Assembly (NCBI RefSeq): GCF_904846215.1
Contig: NZ_CAJGZK010000007.1
Location: 62,001 to 126,000 of the forward strand
DNA: 64,000 nucleotides
From: Psychrobacter glacincola
Lineage (GTDB): Bacteria > Pseudomonadota > Gammaproteobacteria > Pseudomonadales > Moraxellaceae
Reading direction: 5' to 3'
The notes below the pieces were generated by a model. The model made no database searches, had not been told where the DNA came from, and saw only the letters and a program-made list of their open reading frames with translations. Below are positions 17,323 through 26,975 of the stretch, piece after piece. The position numbers and the translations under genes were made by a program. Numbering within the stretch: the first letter of the stretch is position 1; each line of letters starts with the position of its first letter.

Positions 17323-17355
17323 AAAAAAGCCACGCTTAATTAGCGTGGCTTTTTA
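17323..17355 (-). terminator. Rho-independent terminator
   Basis: Perfect stem AAAAAGCCACGCTAA-type (GCCACGCT/AGCGTGGC) with A6 and T5 flanks, about 30 bases after the lytic transglycosylase stop. It also suits the gene on the other strand. Confidence 0.9.
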
Positions 17356-17386
17356 TTTTTAGTCATCATTGAAAGATATTACCCTA

Positions 17387-18865
17387 TTAAGAGCCTTCAT
17401 CAATACGCACCAGTTTAATGACACCATCAGTACCTGCTACGCGGCGATATCGCATTGATCGCGTTGTGCCTGAGTTTGATGGACTGATCGCTGTAGGCTG
17501 CGAGTAGCTGTTAGGGGTAGTGTTTTGCTGTTGGATCAATTGTCCCATACGATCAGCAGGGGCAGGGTTTAAAGGACGACTGTTTGCTGGTTGTCCATAT
17601 TGATTGCCATATGAGTTATTATGTGTGGTATTACCAACGATGGCACGATAAAATTTCTGCCCTGCGCGTCCATCAGCCGGAAAAATACCACGGCTAGACT
17701 GGTATTGCTGAATGGCAGTACGAGTATTATCACCGATAATGCCATCGACTGCGCCAATATCATACCCTGCATTTAATAATGCTTGCTGAATCGCTCTGGA
17801 TTCTTGACGACCAATACCAGGGTCGTCGGTTGGCCACGCCGTGATAAAGTCAGTTTTACTGCTACTCTCGCGAGTAATCAAATCTGATAAATGAGCAATC
17901 GCCAGTGCATAGCTTTCTGAGGCATTGTAGGAATAAAAAGTATCGAAGTTTTTACCGACTAAGAATGCAGGACCGTCAGGACCTGCGGGTAATAATAATC
18001 CAGCACTACTCAAGTCAGAAGGCAATGGGCTACCATTAGCAAGGGTTAAGCCTTGATTGCGCCAGTGGCTCATTGATTTTTTATCTTTACGATTAGAGGC
18101 TGCCCAAAATCCACTTGGCAGTTTTACCTCATAACCCCATGCTTCGCCTGAACGGTAGCCGCGCTTATCCAAGAAGTTTGCCGTAGAAGCAAGCGCATCG
18201 GGAACACTATTAACTAAGTCGCGGCGACCATCACCATCAAAATCAACAGCCAATTCTAAAAACGTGCTTGGCATAAATTGCGTTTGCCCAAAAGCGCCTG
18301 CCCATGAACCTGTCATGTCACTTGGCGCAATATCGCCATTTTGCACGATTTTTAAGGCATTGGCATACTCACCTTGAAAATAGCTTTGACGACGATCAAA
18401 GCAAGATAAGGTTGCTAAAGACTCAAATAAGGGTTTTTTTCCCAATGTCTGCCCAAAGTTAGACTCCACGCCCCAAACGCCTAAGACATGTTCAGCTTTG
18501 ACACCATAGCGTGATTCAATTTTACGCAACGTATCCGCCCATTGACGGTTGGCACGGATACCATCATCTACTCGTTCGGTATCAACAAGTGATGACAAAT
18601 AATCCCAAACGTCTTTTTGAAATTCTGGTTGATAGTTTAGCGATGCAATCACACTCGGGTCAGGCTGAGAGGGGCGATAGTTATTAAAGGTATAACTATC
18701 AACATCGCGAAATTTGCTAGAGTTTTTTAGCCCATCTAAACACTGTTGAAACTGAGCATTAGACAAGTTTGGGGCGTCTGATTGAGCAGCTTGGGCGGTG
18801 CTGGCAAAGCTTAAGCCAATCGCTGCAGTCAATAAAGATAAGGTGGACAAGTGAGACAAGCGCAT
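17387..18865 (-). CDS. Lytic murein transglycosylase (MltB-like) with peptidoglycan-binding domain
   Basis: Periplasmic enzyme predicted to cleave peptidoglycan with 1,6-anhydro-MurNAc formation. 492 residues. Cleavable signal peptide (residues 1-26, ending STAQA). SLT_2/MltB catalytic domain ~30-340 with catalytic Glu134 in GVWGVESNFG, plus FGQTQFMPSTFLELAVDFDG and YALAIAHLSDLI. A PG_binding_1 domain follows at ~350-410 (QQALLNAGYDIGAVDGIIGD). The tail is Gln/Asn/Ser-rich, then ends in a short ordered RYRRVAGTDGVIKLVRIDEG. No lipobox, so unlike MltB itself it should be soluble. AGGATATTTAT precedes the ATG. Confidence 0.92.
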   Translation of the reverse strand: MRLSHLSTLSLLTAAIGLSFASTAQAAQSDAPNLSNAQFQQCLDGLKNSSKFRDVDSYTFNNYRPSQPDPSVIASLNYQPEFQKDVWDYLSSLVDTERVDDGIRANRQWADTLRKIESRYGVKAEHVLGVWGVESNFGQTLGKKPLFESLATLSCFDRRQSYFQGEYANALKIVQNGDIAPSDMTGSWAGAFGQTQFMPSTFLELAVDFDGDGRRDLVNSVPDALASTANFLDKRGYRSGEAWGYEVKLPSGFWAASNRKDKKSMSHWRNQGLTLANGSPLPSDLSSAGLLLPAGPDGPAFLVGKNFDTFYSYNASESYALAIAHLSDLITRESSSKTDFITAWPTDDPGIGRQESRAIQQALLNAGYDIGAVDGIIGDNTRTAIQQYQSSRGIFPADGRAGQKFYRAIVGNTTHNNSYGNQYGQPANSRPLNPAPADRMGQLIQQQNTTPNSYSQPTAISPSNSGTTRSMRYRRVAGTDGVIKLVRIDEGS

Positions 18866-19119
18866 ATAAATATCCTATAAATATCGAGACAGTCAGTAGA
18901 AAGTGGAGCAAGTCGAGTAAAAGTAGATGCTACTTAGAGTAACCAATCTGCATAATAAAGAAAAGGTCTCGAAGTACTCAGTTACTATAAATTGACGCGA
19001 GCGTGAGGTTAGGAGAGGGTTTTGAGAAATATAGCATTACATGACTTTAGGAAAGGCTCTTAATGCCAATAATTTTAATGCCAGTGATTTTATGGTCGTT
19101 TTACGGTCGTTTTATAAAA

Positions 19120-19833
19120 TTACTTTACCAAAATGCTATCCAGCTCTTTAATAAAACCATGAATACGCTCAGCATTTTTACCCAAATCGCTACCGCCAAC
19201 CCTTGATTTACTGCGTATATCGACCAGACGCTTGTTACCAGTATCCGTAATACGTACAACGACATCATCTTCAAAACCAAACCACATGGTCGTATCAGTC
19301 GCTTCAACAACACCTTCGCTAGTGTCAGTATTTGCTAATTCCCAACCTAAATTTGTGGCGGCTTGTTCGACAGCGTTCACCAATTCAGCTTTTGATTGTA
19401 AGTAGCTCAGCGTTTTTAGTTCTGGATAGCCTTGACGTTGTTGCGCGGCAGCTGCTTCACCAGCGTAGGCGATTGGGTTTGGCGCATCAGCACGTAGTGG
19501 AGCGATAGCGACAAACTCAGGTGGATTTATCAAATCGGTCGAAATATCATGAATGGGCGGTACGCTTTTGCCCTTGCTCAGCATACTAAGTGGTAATCCA
19601 AGAGCAACGGCGGATAACGCAACGGCGATTGCCGCGCTAGCAAGTGTTAGCGTATTGCGCTTGAATATAATTTGTAATGCAAGCAACACAAGCGCTGCAA
19701 CAGCGGTAAATATGCCATATTTGAACCCTGTAAATACCGTACTTAATTCGATAATGTCATATTTATAAAGCGGCCCTGTCAATACAACTAAAAGAAAAGC
19801 AATTAAACTCATGAAACTCACTAAAATTTTCAT
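19120..19833 (-). CDS. DUF1499 family membrane protein
   Basis: 237 residues. Three hydrophobic segments in the first ~110 residues (MSLIAFLLVVLTGPLY, FTAVAALVLLALQIIF, ALSAVALGLPLSML), then a DUF1499 domain with PPIHDISTDLINPPEF, YPELKTLSYLQSKAEL and a VVRITDTGNKRLVDIRSKSR strand pair. The function of DUF1499 is unknown. It starts 12 bases after the tpm stop on the same strand, so the two form an operon with tpm first. GAGAAATCTA precedes the ATG. Confidence 0.88.
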   Translation of the reverse strand: MKILVSFMSLIAFLLVVLTGPLYKYDIIELSTVFTGFKYGIFTAVAALVLLALQIIFKRNTLTLASAAIAVALSAVALGLPLSMLSKGKSVPPIHDISTDLINPPEFVAIAPLRADAPNPIAYAGEAAAAQQRQGYPELKTLSYLQSKAELVNAVEQAATNLGWELANTDTSEGVVEATDTTMWFGFEDDVVVRITDTGNKRLVDIRSKSRVGGSDLGKNAERIHGFIKELDSILVK

Positions 19834-19845
19834 TAGATTTCTCGC

Positions 19846-20505
19846 TTATGGTTTATTCAATAACCAAACATGCTCTGTCACTGTCATCTCAGGCGCGGCG
19901 TTCAACACTGATGGTTCTCCTTCAAGCTTATGAATATTATAGCGCGCGCTATAGTACTGCTGAATCTGCTCATGACTGATTGAAAAGGGCGGTCCTGCCC
20001 ATTCGTTTTGGTCGTAATAGAGTGTCAGTAATAACTGAGGAGCATTTTGACTAAGGTCGATTACTTGTTGGCTATATTGCGGACGCAACTCTGTTGGCAT
20101 GGCAATCAATGCCGCTCTATCATACCCTGCGTCAATGTGACCAATATTATTAGAGTCTAAAGTGAAAATATCAGCAACCCACAACTCTATTGTTTGCTCT
20201 AACAATTGCCCTTGATAGCATTTTATATTGGCGTTTTTACTATGTTCTGTGATCGTATAAGCGATAGCTTGTTCAACAAAAAATTCCCGTATTGCTGACT
20301 CAACCAATTCAATGCCAACGACACCATAACCTTGGGCTGCTAGCCACACCATATCAATGGATTTACCACATAAAGGGACAAGGACACGGCTACCGGTGGG
20401 CAATTCTAGATCTGAAAAGTACTTTATCAATGAGGGATTCACTTCAGACTGATTAAAGCCGATGCGTTTTTCTTGCCAGCGTGTTCGCCAAAATTCTGGA
20501 TTCAT
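19846..20505 (-). CDS. tpm: Thiopurine S-methyltransferase
   Basis: SAM-dependent methyltransferase; bacterial members methylate thiopurines and can methylate selenium or tellurium oxyanions. 219 residues, full length. Family features: EFWRTRWQEKRIGFNQSEVN at the N-terminus, RVLVPLCGKSIDMVWLA (SAM binding), GVVGIELVESAIREFF and GYDRAALIAMPTELRPQY. AAAGGCTAAATCA precedes the ATG. Likely first gene of an operon with the DUF1499 gene. Confidence 0.94.
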   Translation of the reverse strand: MNPEFWRTRWQEKRIGFNQSEVNPSLIKYFSDLELPTGSRVLVPLCGKSIDMVWLAAQGYGVVGIELVESAIREFFVEQAIAYTITEHSKNANIKCYQGQLLEQTIELWVADIFTLDSNNIGHIDAGYDRAALIAMPTELRPQYSQQVIDLSQNAPQLLLTLYYDQNEWAGPPFSISHEQIQQYYSARYNIHKLEGEPSVLNAAPEMTVTEHVWLLNKP

Positions 20506-20620
20506 TGATTTAGCCTTTATTTATCAGGATTTATCTTATTTGTTATTATTTCACTTTGAACTCATCATCATAACGTGTTACTAGATACTGTTAAAGCCAT
20601 TAAAAAGCAGTAAAACTAAG

Positions 20621-20657
20621 AAAGCCAAATACTTATCTTATAAGCATTTGGCTTTTA
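20621..20657. terminator. Hairpin between msrA and tpm
   Basis: Long near-perfect stem AAAGCCAAATACTTAT / ATAAGCATTTGGCTTT. The T-runs are short on both sides, so termination for msrA is plausible but not typical. Confidence 0.6.
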
Positions 20658-20714
20658 TGACATTCTAAACTCAGCATTTACGGTAGACAAATGTGCTTTT
20701 AGGCAAATTGCCGT

Positions 20715-21236
20715 TTAATTCACCATATACTGACTGAATTCTTTACGCAGTTTGGCAAGCTTTGGCGGTATCGCAAAGTTACAATAAGCCTGTCCCGGAT
20801 TACGATTAAAAAAGTCTTGATGTGTGTCTTCTGCTTGATAAAATTCAGCGGCAGGATGTACTTCGGTGACGATACCAATACCCATATCGCGCAGTTTATT
20901 AATGGTACGATCGACGGTTGGTTTTTGTGCTTCATCAGTATAGAAGACCACACTACGATATTGGCTGCCAACATCATTGCCTTGACGATCCATCGTGGTG
21001 GGATCATGGGTGGCAAAAAATACGTCGAGCAGCACTTCTAATGGGACCGTATTTTCATCAAACTCAACTTTAATGACTTCAACGTGACCGGTATCACCGC
21101 CGCAGACCGCTTCATAATTGGCTGATACTGAATCGCCACCCATATAGCCTGATACGACAGACTGTACGCCTTTTACGGATAAAAATACTGATTCGGTACA
21201 CCAAAAGCAGCCGCCGCCTAATATAATGGTTTGCAT
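20715..21236 (-). CDS. msrA: Peptide methionine sulfoxide reductase MsrA
   Basis: Reduces methionine-S-sulfoxide in proteins with thioredoxin as donor. Start placed at 21236 (MQTIILGGGCFWC) because AGGA lies seven bases upstream; the open frame extends to 21290 without a better site. 173 residues. Catalytic Cys in GGGCFWCTESVF; GHVEVIKVEFDE and THDPTTMDRQGNDVGSQYRS are diagnostic. A second Cys in QAYCNFAIPPKL may act as a recycling residue. Monofunctional, without a fused MsrB domain. Confidence 0.95.
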   Translation of the reverse strand: MQTIILGGGCFWCTESVFLSVKGVQSVVSGYMGGDSVSANYEAVCGGDTGHVEVIKVEFDENTVPLEVLLDVFFATHDPTTMDRQGNDVGSQYRSVVFYTDEAQKPTVDRTINKLRDMGIGIVTEVHPAAEFYQAEDTHQDFFNRNPGQAYCNFAIPPKLAKLRKEFSQYMVN

Positions 21237-21480
21237 AATAATTCCTATTTTTGTTGTCATTTTTTTAGCTATGTAGTATGCGCCAAGCATGTATTACGAA
21301 TCTAGTTTGCTTAGCGATATACATTTAGCTTAACAGCGCAGTTGACTGCGATAAGTAACAAACAGTAATGTTATAATGGGCTTTTGCTACGCTAAGACGC
21401 TCGTTCCTATCAGCTGCTTGTCATCAATAGCGTAAGTCAAAATAATTACATACTTTAAAGTTTAGTTTTATCCCCAAAGA

Positions 21481-22266
21481 ATGAGTCACCCAATGAGCCA
21501 AAAGCCTGACACTATTAAACATGATACCCTATTCACTACGCCACTAGATAAGGCGGCGCGCTTTTCATTTGATGAGCAAGTGGTGGCTTGTTTTCCGGAT
21601 ATGATTCGTCGCAGTGTCCCAGGTTATGGTCAGGTCTTGGCGATGTTGCCTATATTTGCTCGTCGTCATTGTAAATATCGACAACAGGGCGATAATGGTC
21701 AGCGTGTCAGTCGCATTTATGATTTGGGCTGCTCACTGGGTGCCGCAAGTATGACGTTGGCTGGCGAGTTTGAGCCACAAGATTTGCAAATTAAAGCGAT
21801 TGATATTTCACCTGCGATGACCAGTGAAGCGACTACTTTGCTGAATGACAATTATCCTAAGCATGACATAGAGGTCATCACTGCGGATATTCGTGATATT
21901 GAGCTTGAGCCATGTGATATGGTGATTTTGAATTTAACCTTACAGTTTTTGCCCGCTGCCGATAGAGTGGCGGTACTTGAGAAGATTTATGGCGCATTAA
22001 GTGAAGGTGGCATATTGGTATTGACCGAAAAGACGCATGCTTTTGATGAACAATACGATGCGTGGTTGGTTGAGCGTTATTACGATTTTAAACGGGCTAA
22101 TGGCTATACCGAAATGGAAATCAGCGGAAAACGTAATGCGCTAGAGAACGTCCTGATTACTGATACTTTAGATGAGCATCATGCACGCTTGAGTGACGTT
22201 GGCTTTCAGCGTCATCTCACTTGGTTTCAATTTTTAAACTTCATCTCTATTGTGGCATTTAAATAA
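21481..22266 (+). CDS. cmoA: Carboxy-S-adenosyl-L-methionine synthase CmoA
   Basis: Makes carboxy-SAM from SAM and prephenate, the donor used by CmoB to form cmo5U34 in wobble tRNAs. 261 residues. N-terminal [23 protein letters not shown] motif [13 protein letters not shown], and [14 protein letters not shown] are family hallmarks. Two Met codons (21481, 21493) are possible starts. cmoB follows after 61 bases, giving a cmoAB operon as in other gammaproteobacteria. Confidence 0.95.
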   Translation: MSHPMSQKPDTIKHDTLFTTPLDKAARFSFDEQVVACFPDMIRRSVPGYGQVLAMLPIFARRHCKYRQQGDNGQRVSRIYDLGCSLGAASMTLAGEFEPQDLQIKAIDISPAMTSEATTLLNDNYPKHDIEVITADIRDIELEPCDMVILNLTLQFLPAADRVAVLEKIYGALSEGGILVLTEKTHAFDEQYDAWLVERYYDFKRANGYTEMEISGKRNALENVLITDTLDEHHARLSDVGFQRHLTWFQFLNFISIVAFK

Positions 22267-22327
22267 CAGCTACGTTCTTAACGTTAAATGTCAGCCTATC
22301 TTTTGATCAACAGAGTAATCCGTTTTT

Positions 22328-23371
22328 ATGCTTAACGACACTATCATCCACGCTGAACGCGAACTATATTTAACCTTACTAGCATGGGCGCAGCAGCAGC
22401 CGAATGCTTATGAGTGGCTCAAGCAGTTACCAACTTGGTTAAATGATATAAAAGATAAAGCCAACTACGCTCATGCGCCAGGTTATCAAGCGTCGGTCGC
22501 GCGTTTGCCAAACTTAATCGTTGATAATGTGCAGTTAGATAATGATACATTGACAATCAATGCAACATTGACTGACTCTGAGTACAAGCAAGCGACGGCA
22601 TTATTGAAGCAGCTGATGCCATGGCGCAAAGGACCTTTTCAAATTGGTAATGACGAAGGCAATTCGATATTTATTGATACCGAATGGCACAGTGATTGGA
22701 AGTGGCAACGAGTTGCACCGTATTTGAGTCCTCTAAAAGGACGCCGTGTGTTAGATGTAGGCGGCGGCTCTGGCTATCATGGCTGGCGTATGGCAGGCGC
22801 GGGTGCTGATACGGTCATCATCATTGACCCATCGTGCTTGTTTTATCATCAGTTTATGGCGATTCGGCATTTTGTAGGTCGCGCCGATGCTGATGCTCAT
22901 GGCAAAGGCCGTTATCGTACCCACTATATTCCAGTACCGCTAGAAGCACTGCCTGAAAATAGTCAGCTGTTTGATACGGTATTTAGTATGGGCGTGCTCT
23001 ATCATCGTCAGTCGCCCTTTGAGCATTTACAAAAGCTAAAAGGTCAACTGGTAAAAGGTGGCGAGTTGGTACTTGAGACCTTGGTCATTGATGGCGGTGC
23101 CAATACCGTACTGGTGCCGCACGACCGCTACGCTCAGATGAATAACGTGTATTTTTTACCTTCGGTGGCGGCGTTGATTGGCTGGTTAGAGAAAGCTGGT
23201 TTTAGCGAGGTGCGCTGCGTCGATGTGGCAGTGACCTCAACCGATGAACAGCGCAAAACTGAATGGATGACTTATCATTCGTTAGCAGATTTCTTAGATT
23301 CTAATGATCCAACAAAGACCATTGAAGGCTATCCTGCGCCGATGCGTGCTACTCTAATTGCCAAAAAATGA
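22328..23371 (+). CDS. cmoB: tRNA U34 carboxymethyltransferase CmoB
   Basis: Transfers the carboxymethyl group from carboxy-SAM to 5-hydroxyuridine-34 of tRNA. 347 residues, slightly longer than the E. coli protein. MPWRKGPFQIG, VLDVGGGSGYHGWRMAGAGA (SAM-type fold), FDTVFSMGVLYHRQSPFEHL and PMRATLIAKK are conserved. The stop codon is only four bases from a hairpin element that begins TATAGTCC, which may define the transcript's 3' end. Confidence 0.95.
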   Translation: MLNDTIIHAERELYLTLLAWAQQQPNAYEWLKQLPTWLNDIKDKANYAHAPGYQASVARLPNLIVDNVQLDNDTLTINATLTDSEYKQATALLKQLMPWRKGPFQIGNDEGNSIFIDTEWHSDWKWQRVAPYLSPLKGRRVLDVGGGSGYHGWRMAGAGADTVIIIDPSCLFYHQFMAIRHFVGRADADAHGKGRYRTHYIPVPLEALPENSQLFDTVFSMGVLYHRQSPFEHLQKLKGQLVKGGELVLETLVIDGGANTVLVPHDRYAQMNNVYFLPSVAALIGWLEKAGFSEVRCVDVAVTSTDEQRKTEWMTYHSLADFLDSNDPTKTIEGYPAPMRATLIAKK

Positions 23372-23375
23372 GTAC

Positions 23376-23522
23376 TATAGTCCGTTCAAAATAAAAGCGA
23401 TACGATTGTAATAACGTGCTATTGGCTATAATTTTTTCTTGCTTGCTGTACTTACGCAGACAGAGGCTGCAAAAAATTTATAGCCAACAGCACTGTATCG
23501 TTTTTAAAATGAATCGACTATA
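23376..23522. repeat. MITE-like hairpin element after cmoB
   Basis: TATAGTCCGTTCAAAATAAA ... AAAATGAATCGACTATA. Arms GTGCTATTGGCTATAATTTT and AAATTTATAGCCAACAGCAC complement each other although they differ in sequence from other copies. Core CTTGCTTGCTGTACTTACGC, AGACAGAGGCTGC. Confidence 0.9.
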
Positions 23523-23546
23523 GAAGTGATAAGTCGTCAATAATAC

Positions 23547-23765
23547 TTAGATAAACCAGCGTGTAAATGCCATTTCTAGCAATATCTTTAAGATAAAACC
23601 GATAAAACCAGCACCAAGCGCCAAAAACATCCAAAACGTACCGGCGCGACCTGCACCAGACTGTTTTGATAAGTCCCAAATGATAAAGAATAAAAAGGCA
23701 ATAAAAATGGGCAATAAGATGTAAAGTCCCCAACTGGTAACGGTACTGGCAGCAATAGCAAACAT
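23547..23765 (-). CDS. DUF2788 small membrane protein
   Basis: About 72 residues from the ATG at 23765, chosen because AGGA lies eight bases upstream; the frame is open to 23801. Two hydrophobic segments separated by the charged loop DLSKQSGAGRAG, followed by TFWMFLALGAGFIGFILKIL. This is the DUF2788 pattern seen in Acinetobacter and relatives. Function unknown; inner membrane location expected. Confidence 0.8.
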   Translation of the reverse strand: MFAIAASTVTSWGLYILLPIFIAFLFFIIWDLSKQSGAGRAGTFWMFLALGAGFIGFILKILLEMAFTRWFI

Positions 23766-24193
23766 AATTTTATCCTGTATATAAAGGTAGTAAAGTACCA
23801 CGTTCTCTGTTCGTTATTTTTATGACTTTTGAGTGAAATAATTACGAATAGTTGAATAAGTATTTAAGCGTCACGATATTTAGAGAAAATAGCCAACAAA
23901 TGGCGTCATTATAACGCGGAATAGGCGAGGTATGAATATGTCACTAAGCTTAGGAAACAGGAACGCTACAATAGCTCTAATATATAAGTTATCTGCACAT
24001 CATAATAGTCCTCAAACGCCAAATAAACCTTAGATAAGCCCTAGGACTTTGCTATAAATAGGATTTTATCGCTATTTTTGGTACAAATAGTGCAATAGCA
24101 GGTAAAGGTTGTTATATTTATAGGTTACTTATCTTTTTGTACTAGTTTATATCCTACCGTTTTTATTATTTATTTATCTGAGTTTATAGTCCT
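23766..24193. other. Intergenic region before argS
   Basis: About 430 AT-rich bases between the divergent DUF2788 gene and argS. No reading frame, hairpin terminator or dispersed element recognised. It presumably carries the argS promoter. Confidence 0.4.
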
Positions 24194-26023
24194 ATGTCAC
24201 AAGCCCAAATCGATACGCTCACCTCACTGTTTGACAGTGCGATTGAAGTCCTCAAAAATGACGGCGAATTACCGGCTGATTGGCAAAATAATAGCCAAAT
24301 TACGCGTACTAAAGATACTAGCCATGGTGACTTTGCGAGCAATATCGCTCTGACTGCCGCCAAAGCGGCCAAAGCCAATCCGCGCCAAGTGGCTGAAAAA
24401 ATTGTCAATGCATTGCCTGAGAATCAAGATATCCGCCAAATAGAAATCGCAGGTCCAGGGTTCATCAATGTATTTTTGAACACTGAAGCCAAGTTCGCTG
24501 TGTTAGACGACATTTTTAATTTGCAAGATAGCTTTGGCCTAAGCAAGCAGTTCGAAGGCCAAAAAATACAGGTTGAGTTTGTCTCTGCCAATCCAACCTC
24601 TAGCTTGCATGTCGGTCATGGACGCGGCGCCGCATTTGGTATGAGCGTATCAAACTTGCTTGAGGCGATTGGCTATGATGTCACGCGTGAGTACTATGTC
24701 AATGACGCCGGTCGCCAGATGGATATCTTGGCAACCAGTACCTATTTGCGCTATCTAGAGACCAATGGTGAGACGGTGATCTTCCCCGTCAACGGCTATC
24801 AAGGTGACTATGTCAGTGATATTGCTCAAACATTAAAAACGCAGCATACTGATACTTACGTACATCGTTTTGCCAAAATTGCCAAAGGTGTGCCAGAAGA
24901 TGCGCAGTTTGAAATAAATGCTGATGACGAAAAAGTACTGTTATCAGGTGATAAAGAAGCGCATATTGATGGGCTAATTGCCAATAGTAAAGCTTTGCTT
25001 GGTAGTGGCTATGAGCTGTTTTTAAACGCGGCTTTGAGCAGTATTTTGGCTGATATCAAAGACGATCTAAATGACTTCGGTGTGAGCTATGAATGCTGGT
25101 TTAGCGAAAGATCAATTGATAGCGAGATTGAGCCAGTCTTACAGATTTTAGAAGATAAGGGCTATCTCTACGAAAAAGACGGCAATATCTGGTTTAAATC
25201 AACGGACTTTGGCGATGAAAAAGACCGTGTCGTACGCCGCGCCAATGGTCAAAGTACCTATTTTGCCTCTGATATCGCCTATCATAAAAATAAATTCGAT
25301 CGCGGTTTTGACAAAGTAGTGAACGTTTGGGGTGCAGACCATCATGGCTATGTACCGCGCGTAAAAGCGGCGTTATTGGCGCTTGGTATCGATGCCGACC
25401 GTTTGGATGTGGTGTTGGTGCAGTTTGTCGCATTATGGCGCGGTGATGAAAAAGTACAAATGTCATCACGCTCTGGAAAATTTGTGACCTTACGTGAGCT
25501 ACGTCACGAAGTCGGCAACGATGCAGCGCGTTTTTATTACGTCGCGCGTAAGCCTGAAGTACACGTTGATTTTGACTTAGAGCTTGCCAAATCGCAAAGT
25601 AAAGATAACTTGGTTTATTACATTCAATATGCACATGCCCGCGTTTGCCGTGTGTTAGAAAAACTAGAAGCCAGCGGTTTAAGTGTGGATGATGCGATAG
25701 GTGCGGCGCAGCAGGAATTGCTTGTTGCACCAAGCGAAGAGGAGCTCATTAAATTGCTTGCCGCTTATCCTGCTACCTTGATGCGCTCAGCGACAGGTTA
25801 TGAGCCGCACATCTTGACCAACTATCTTAAAGAGTTGGCGGCATTATTTCATGGTTGGTACGACAGCAATCGTATTTTGCCTGTGAGCCTGACTTCAGGC
25901 GAAACACCAAGCGCCGATGAGATGGTGATGATGCAAGCTCGTTTGCGCTTATCTAAAGCAGTACGTCAAGTTATCAGTAATGGGCTTGGTTTATTAGGGC
26001 TGTCTGCACCGTCTAGCATGTAA
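24194..26023 (+). CDS. argS: Arginyl-tRNA synthetase
   Basis: Class I aminoacyl-tRNA synthetase charging tRNA-Arg; cytoplasmic. 609 residues. Arg-specific N-terminal domain, HIGH signature as SSLHVGHGRGAAFG (~133-146), a VQMSSRSGKFVTLREL region in place of the KMSK loop, and a DALR anticodon-binding domain ending ISNGLGLLGLSAPSSM. The ribosome site is weak. The SPOR gene follows within 70 bases; argS followed by an FtsN-like gene is also the Pseudomonas order. Confidence 0.97.
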   Translation: MSQAQIDTLTSLFDSAIEVLKNDGELPADWQNNSQITRTKDTSHGDFASNIALTAAKAAKANPRQVAEKIVNALPENQDIRQIEIAGPGFINVFLNTEAKFAVLDDIFNLQDSFGLSKQFEGQKIQVEFVSANPTSSLHVGHGRGAAFGMSVSNLLEAIGYDVTREYYVNDAGRQMDILATSTYLRYLETNGETVIFPVNGYQGDYVSDIAQTLKTQHTDTYVHRFAKIAKGVPEDAQFEINADDEKVLLSGDKEAHIDGLIANSKALLGSGYELFLNAALSSILADIKDDLNDFGVSYECWFSERSIDSEIEPVLQILEDKGYLYEKDGNIWFKSTDFGDEKDRVVRRANGQSTYFASDIAYHKNKFDRGFDKVVNVWGADHHGYVPRVKAALLALGIDADRLDVVLVQFVALWRGDEKVQMSSRSGKFVTLRELRHEVGNDAARFYYVARKPEVHVDFDLELAKSQSKDNLVYYIQYAHARVCRVLEKLEASGLSVDDAIGAAQQELLVAPSEEELIKLLAAYPATLMRSATGYEPHILTNYLKELAALFHGWYDSNRILPVSLTSGETPSADEMVMMQARLRLSKAVRQVISNGLGLLGLSAPSSM

Positions 26024-26089
26024 TAAAGCTAGCAACTGATAGTAATAATTCGATAATGACAGATAGATTCAGTAGGGAGAATGCGATCC

Positions 26090-26881
26090 ATGTTAGCCAA
26101 AAAACCAAGAGGTGCCACTGAAAAGCGCAAAACAAGTAGTGCGTCAGGCTTATTATGGATGTTTGTCGGTGCCGTATTGACACTGATGATTGGGGTGTTT
26201 TTATACCTGTCACCATGGTTTAATTTTAGTCCCGCTGATACGGCTGCAGATCCCAATAAGCAAATACAGCAAAGAGTGGATACGGATGCAGACAATGGTG
26301 ATTATGAGTTCTATGATATTTTACCCAATCAAGAGATGGCAACCGTCCCTGATGAAGAGTTTGATAAGACCGACAGTGACCAATTGGGTGAGATCATAGA
26401 TTTTGAACCGGATGTGATCGTCAATCAAACTGACAGTACCGTGCCTGGTGCTAATGATGGTACGGGTAATATCTCTGAAGGTACAATAAGTGCACCAAAT
26501 GCCGGCACTAGCAGTAGTAATGATGATATCGTTATTATTGAAGAAGACGCAACCTATGACGGCACGCCAGCGACAAGCAATACGGGTATGAGTGCAAACA
26601 AACCCAATGCTGGTAACGCAAGTATTCAAGCTGCCAAGCCTGCTGCCACGTATATTTTGCAAATTAACAGCTTTGGTGATGCTGATGAAGCTGACCGCCG
26701 CCGTGCGCAAGTACTGATGGCAGGTGTCGATGCGAAAGTCGTCAAAAACACGACCGGTAATGGCTTGCCTATTTATCAAGTGATCTCACGCCCGATGACC
26801 AGTCGCCAAGCGGTTGCTACTGCGCAGCAGCGCCTACAAAATAACGGTATTGATTCTATTATTGTCGAACAGCGTCGTTAG
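26090..26881 (+). CDS. SPOR-domain membrane protein, FtsN-like
   Basis: About 263 residues. Short basic cytoplasmic tail (KKPRGATEKRKTSS), one transmembrane helix (LLWMFVGAVLTLMIGVFLYL, ~25-44), a long acidic Ser/Thr/Asn-rich periplasmic linker, and a C-terminal SPOR domain from YILQINSFGDADEADRRRA. SPOR domains bind denuded peptidoglycan at the septum. Architecture and position after argS match the Pseudomonas FtsN locus, so a role in division is likely but inferred. Start at 26090 has GGAG ten bases upstream; ATG 26081 is too close to it. Confidence 0.85.
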   Translation: MLAKKPRGATEKRKTSSASGLLWMFVGAVLTLMIGVFLYLSPWFNFSPADTAADPNKQIQQRVDTDADNGDYEFYDILPNQEMATVPDEEFDKTDSDQLGEIIDFEPDVIVNQTDSTVPGANDGTGNISEGTISAPNAGTSSSNDDIVIIEEDATYDGTPATSNTGMSANKPNAGNASIQAAKPAATYILQINSFGDADEADRRRAQVLMAGVDAKVVKNTTGNGLPIYQVISRPMTSRQAVATAQQRLQNNGIDSIIVEQRR

Positions 26882-26901
26882 ATTTAAATTTATTTTTTTA
26901 T

Positions 26902-26929
26902 AAAAAAGCGTCACAATGACGTTTTTTTT
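26902..26929 (+). terminator. Rho-independent terminator after SPOR gene
   Basis: Stem ACGTCA-type (AAAGCGTCA / TGACGTTTT) followed by eight T. It argues against any start of the next gene upstream of about 26930. Confidence 0.8.
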
Positions 26930-26975
26930 ATCCCTTTTTTTTAGTACCTTCTATCAAACTTCATATAAGAGCATA

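Noticed and set aside
25194-25733. Long antisense frame within argS (minus strand, ~179 codons)
   Set aside because: Lies wholly inside a clearly real synthetase gene, composition is a codon shadow (His/Arg-rich), and no ribosome site is seen.
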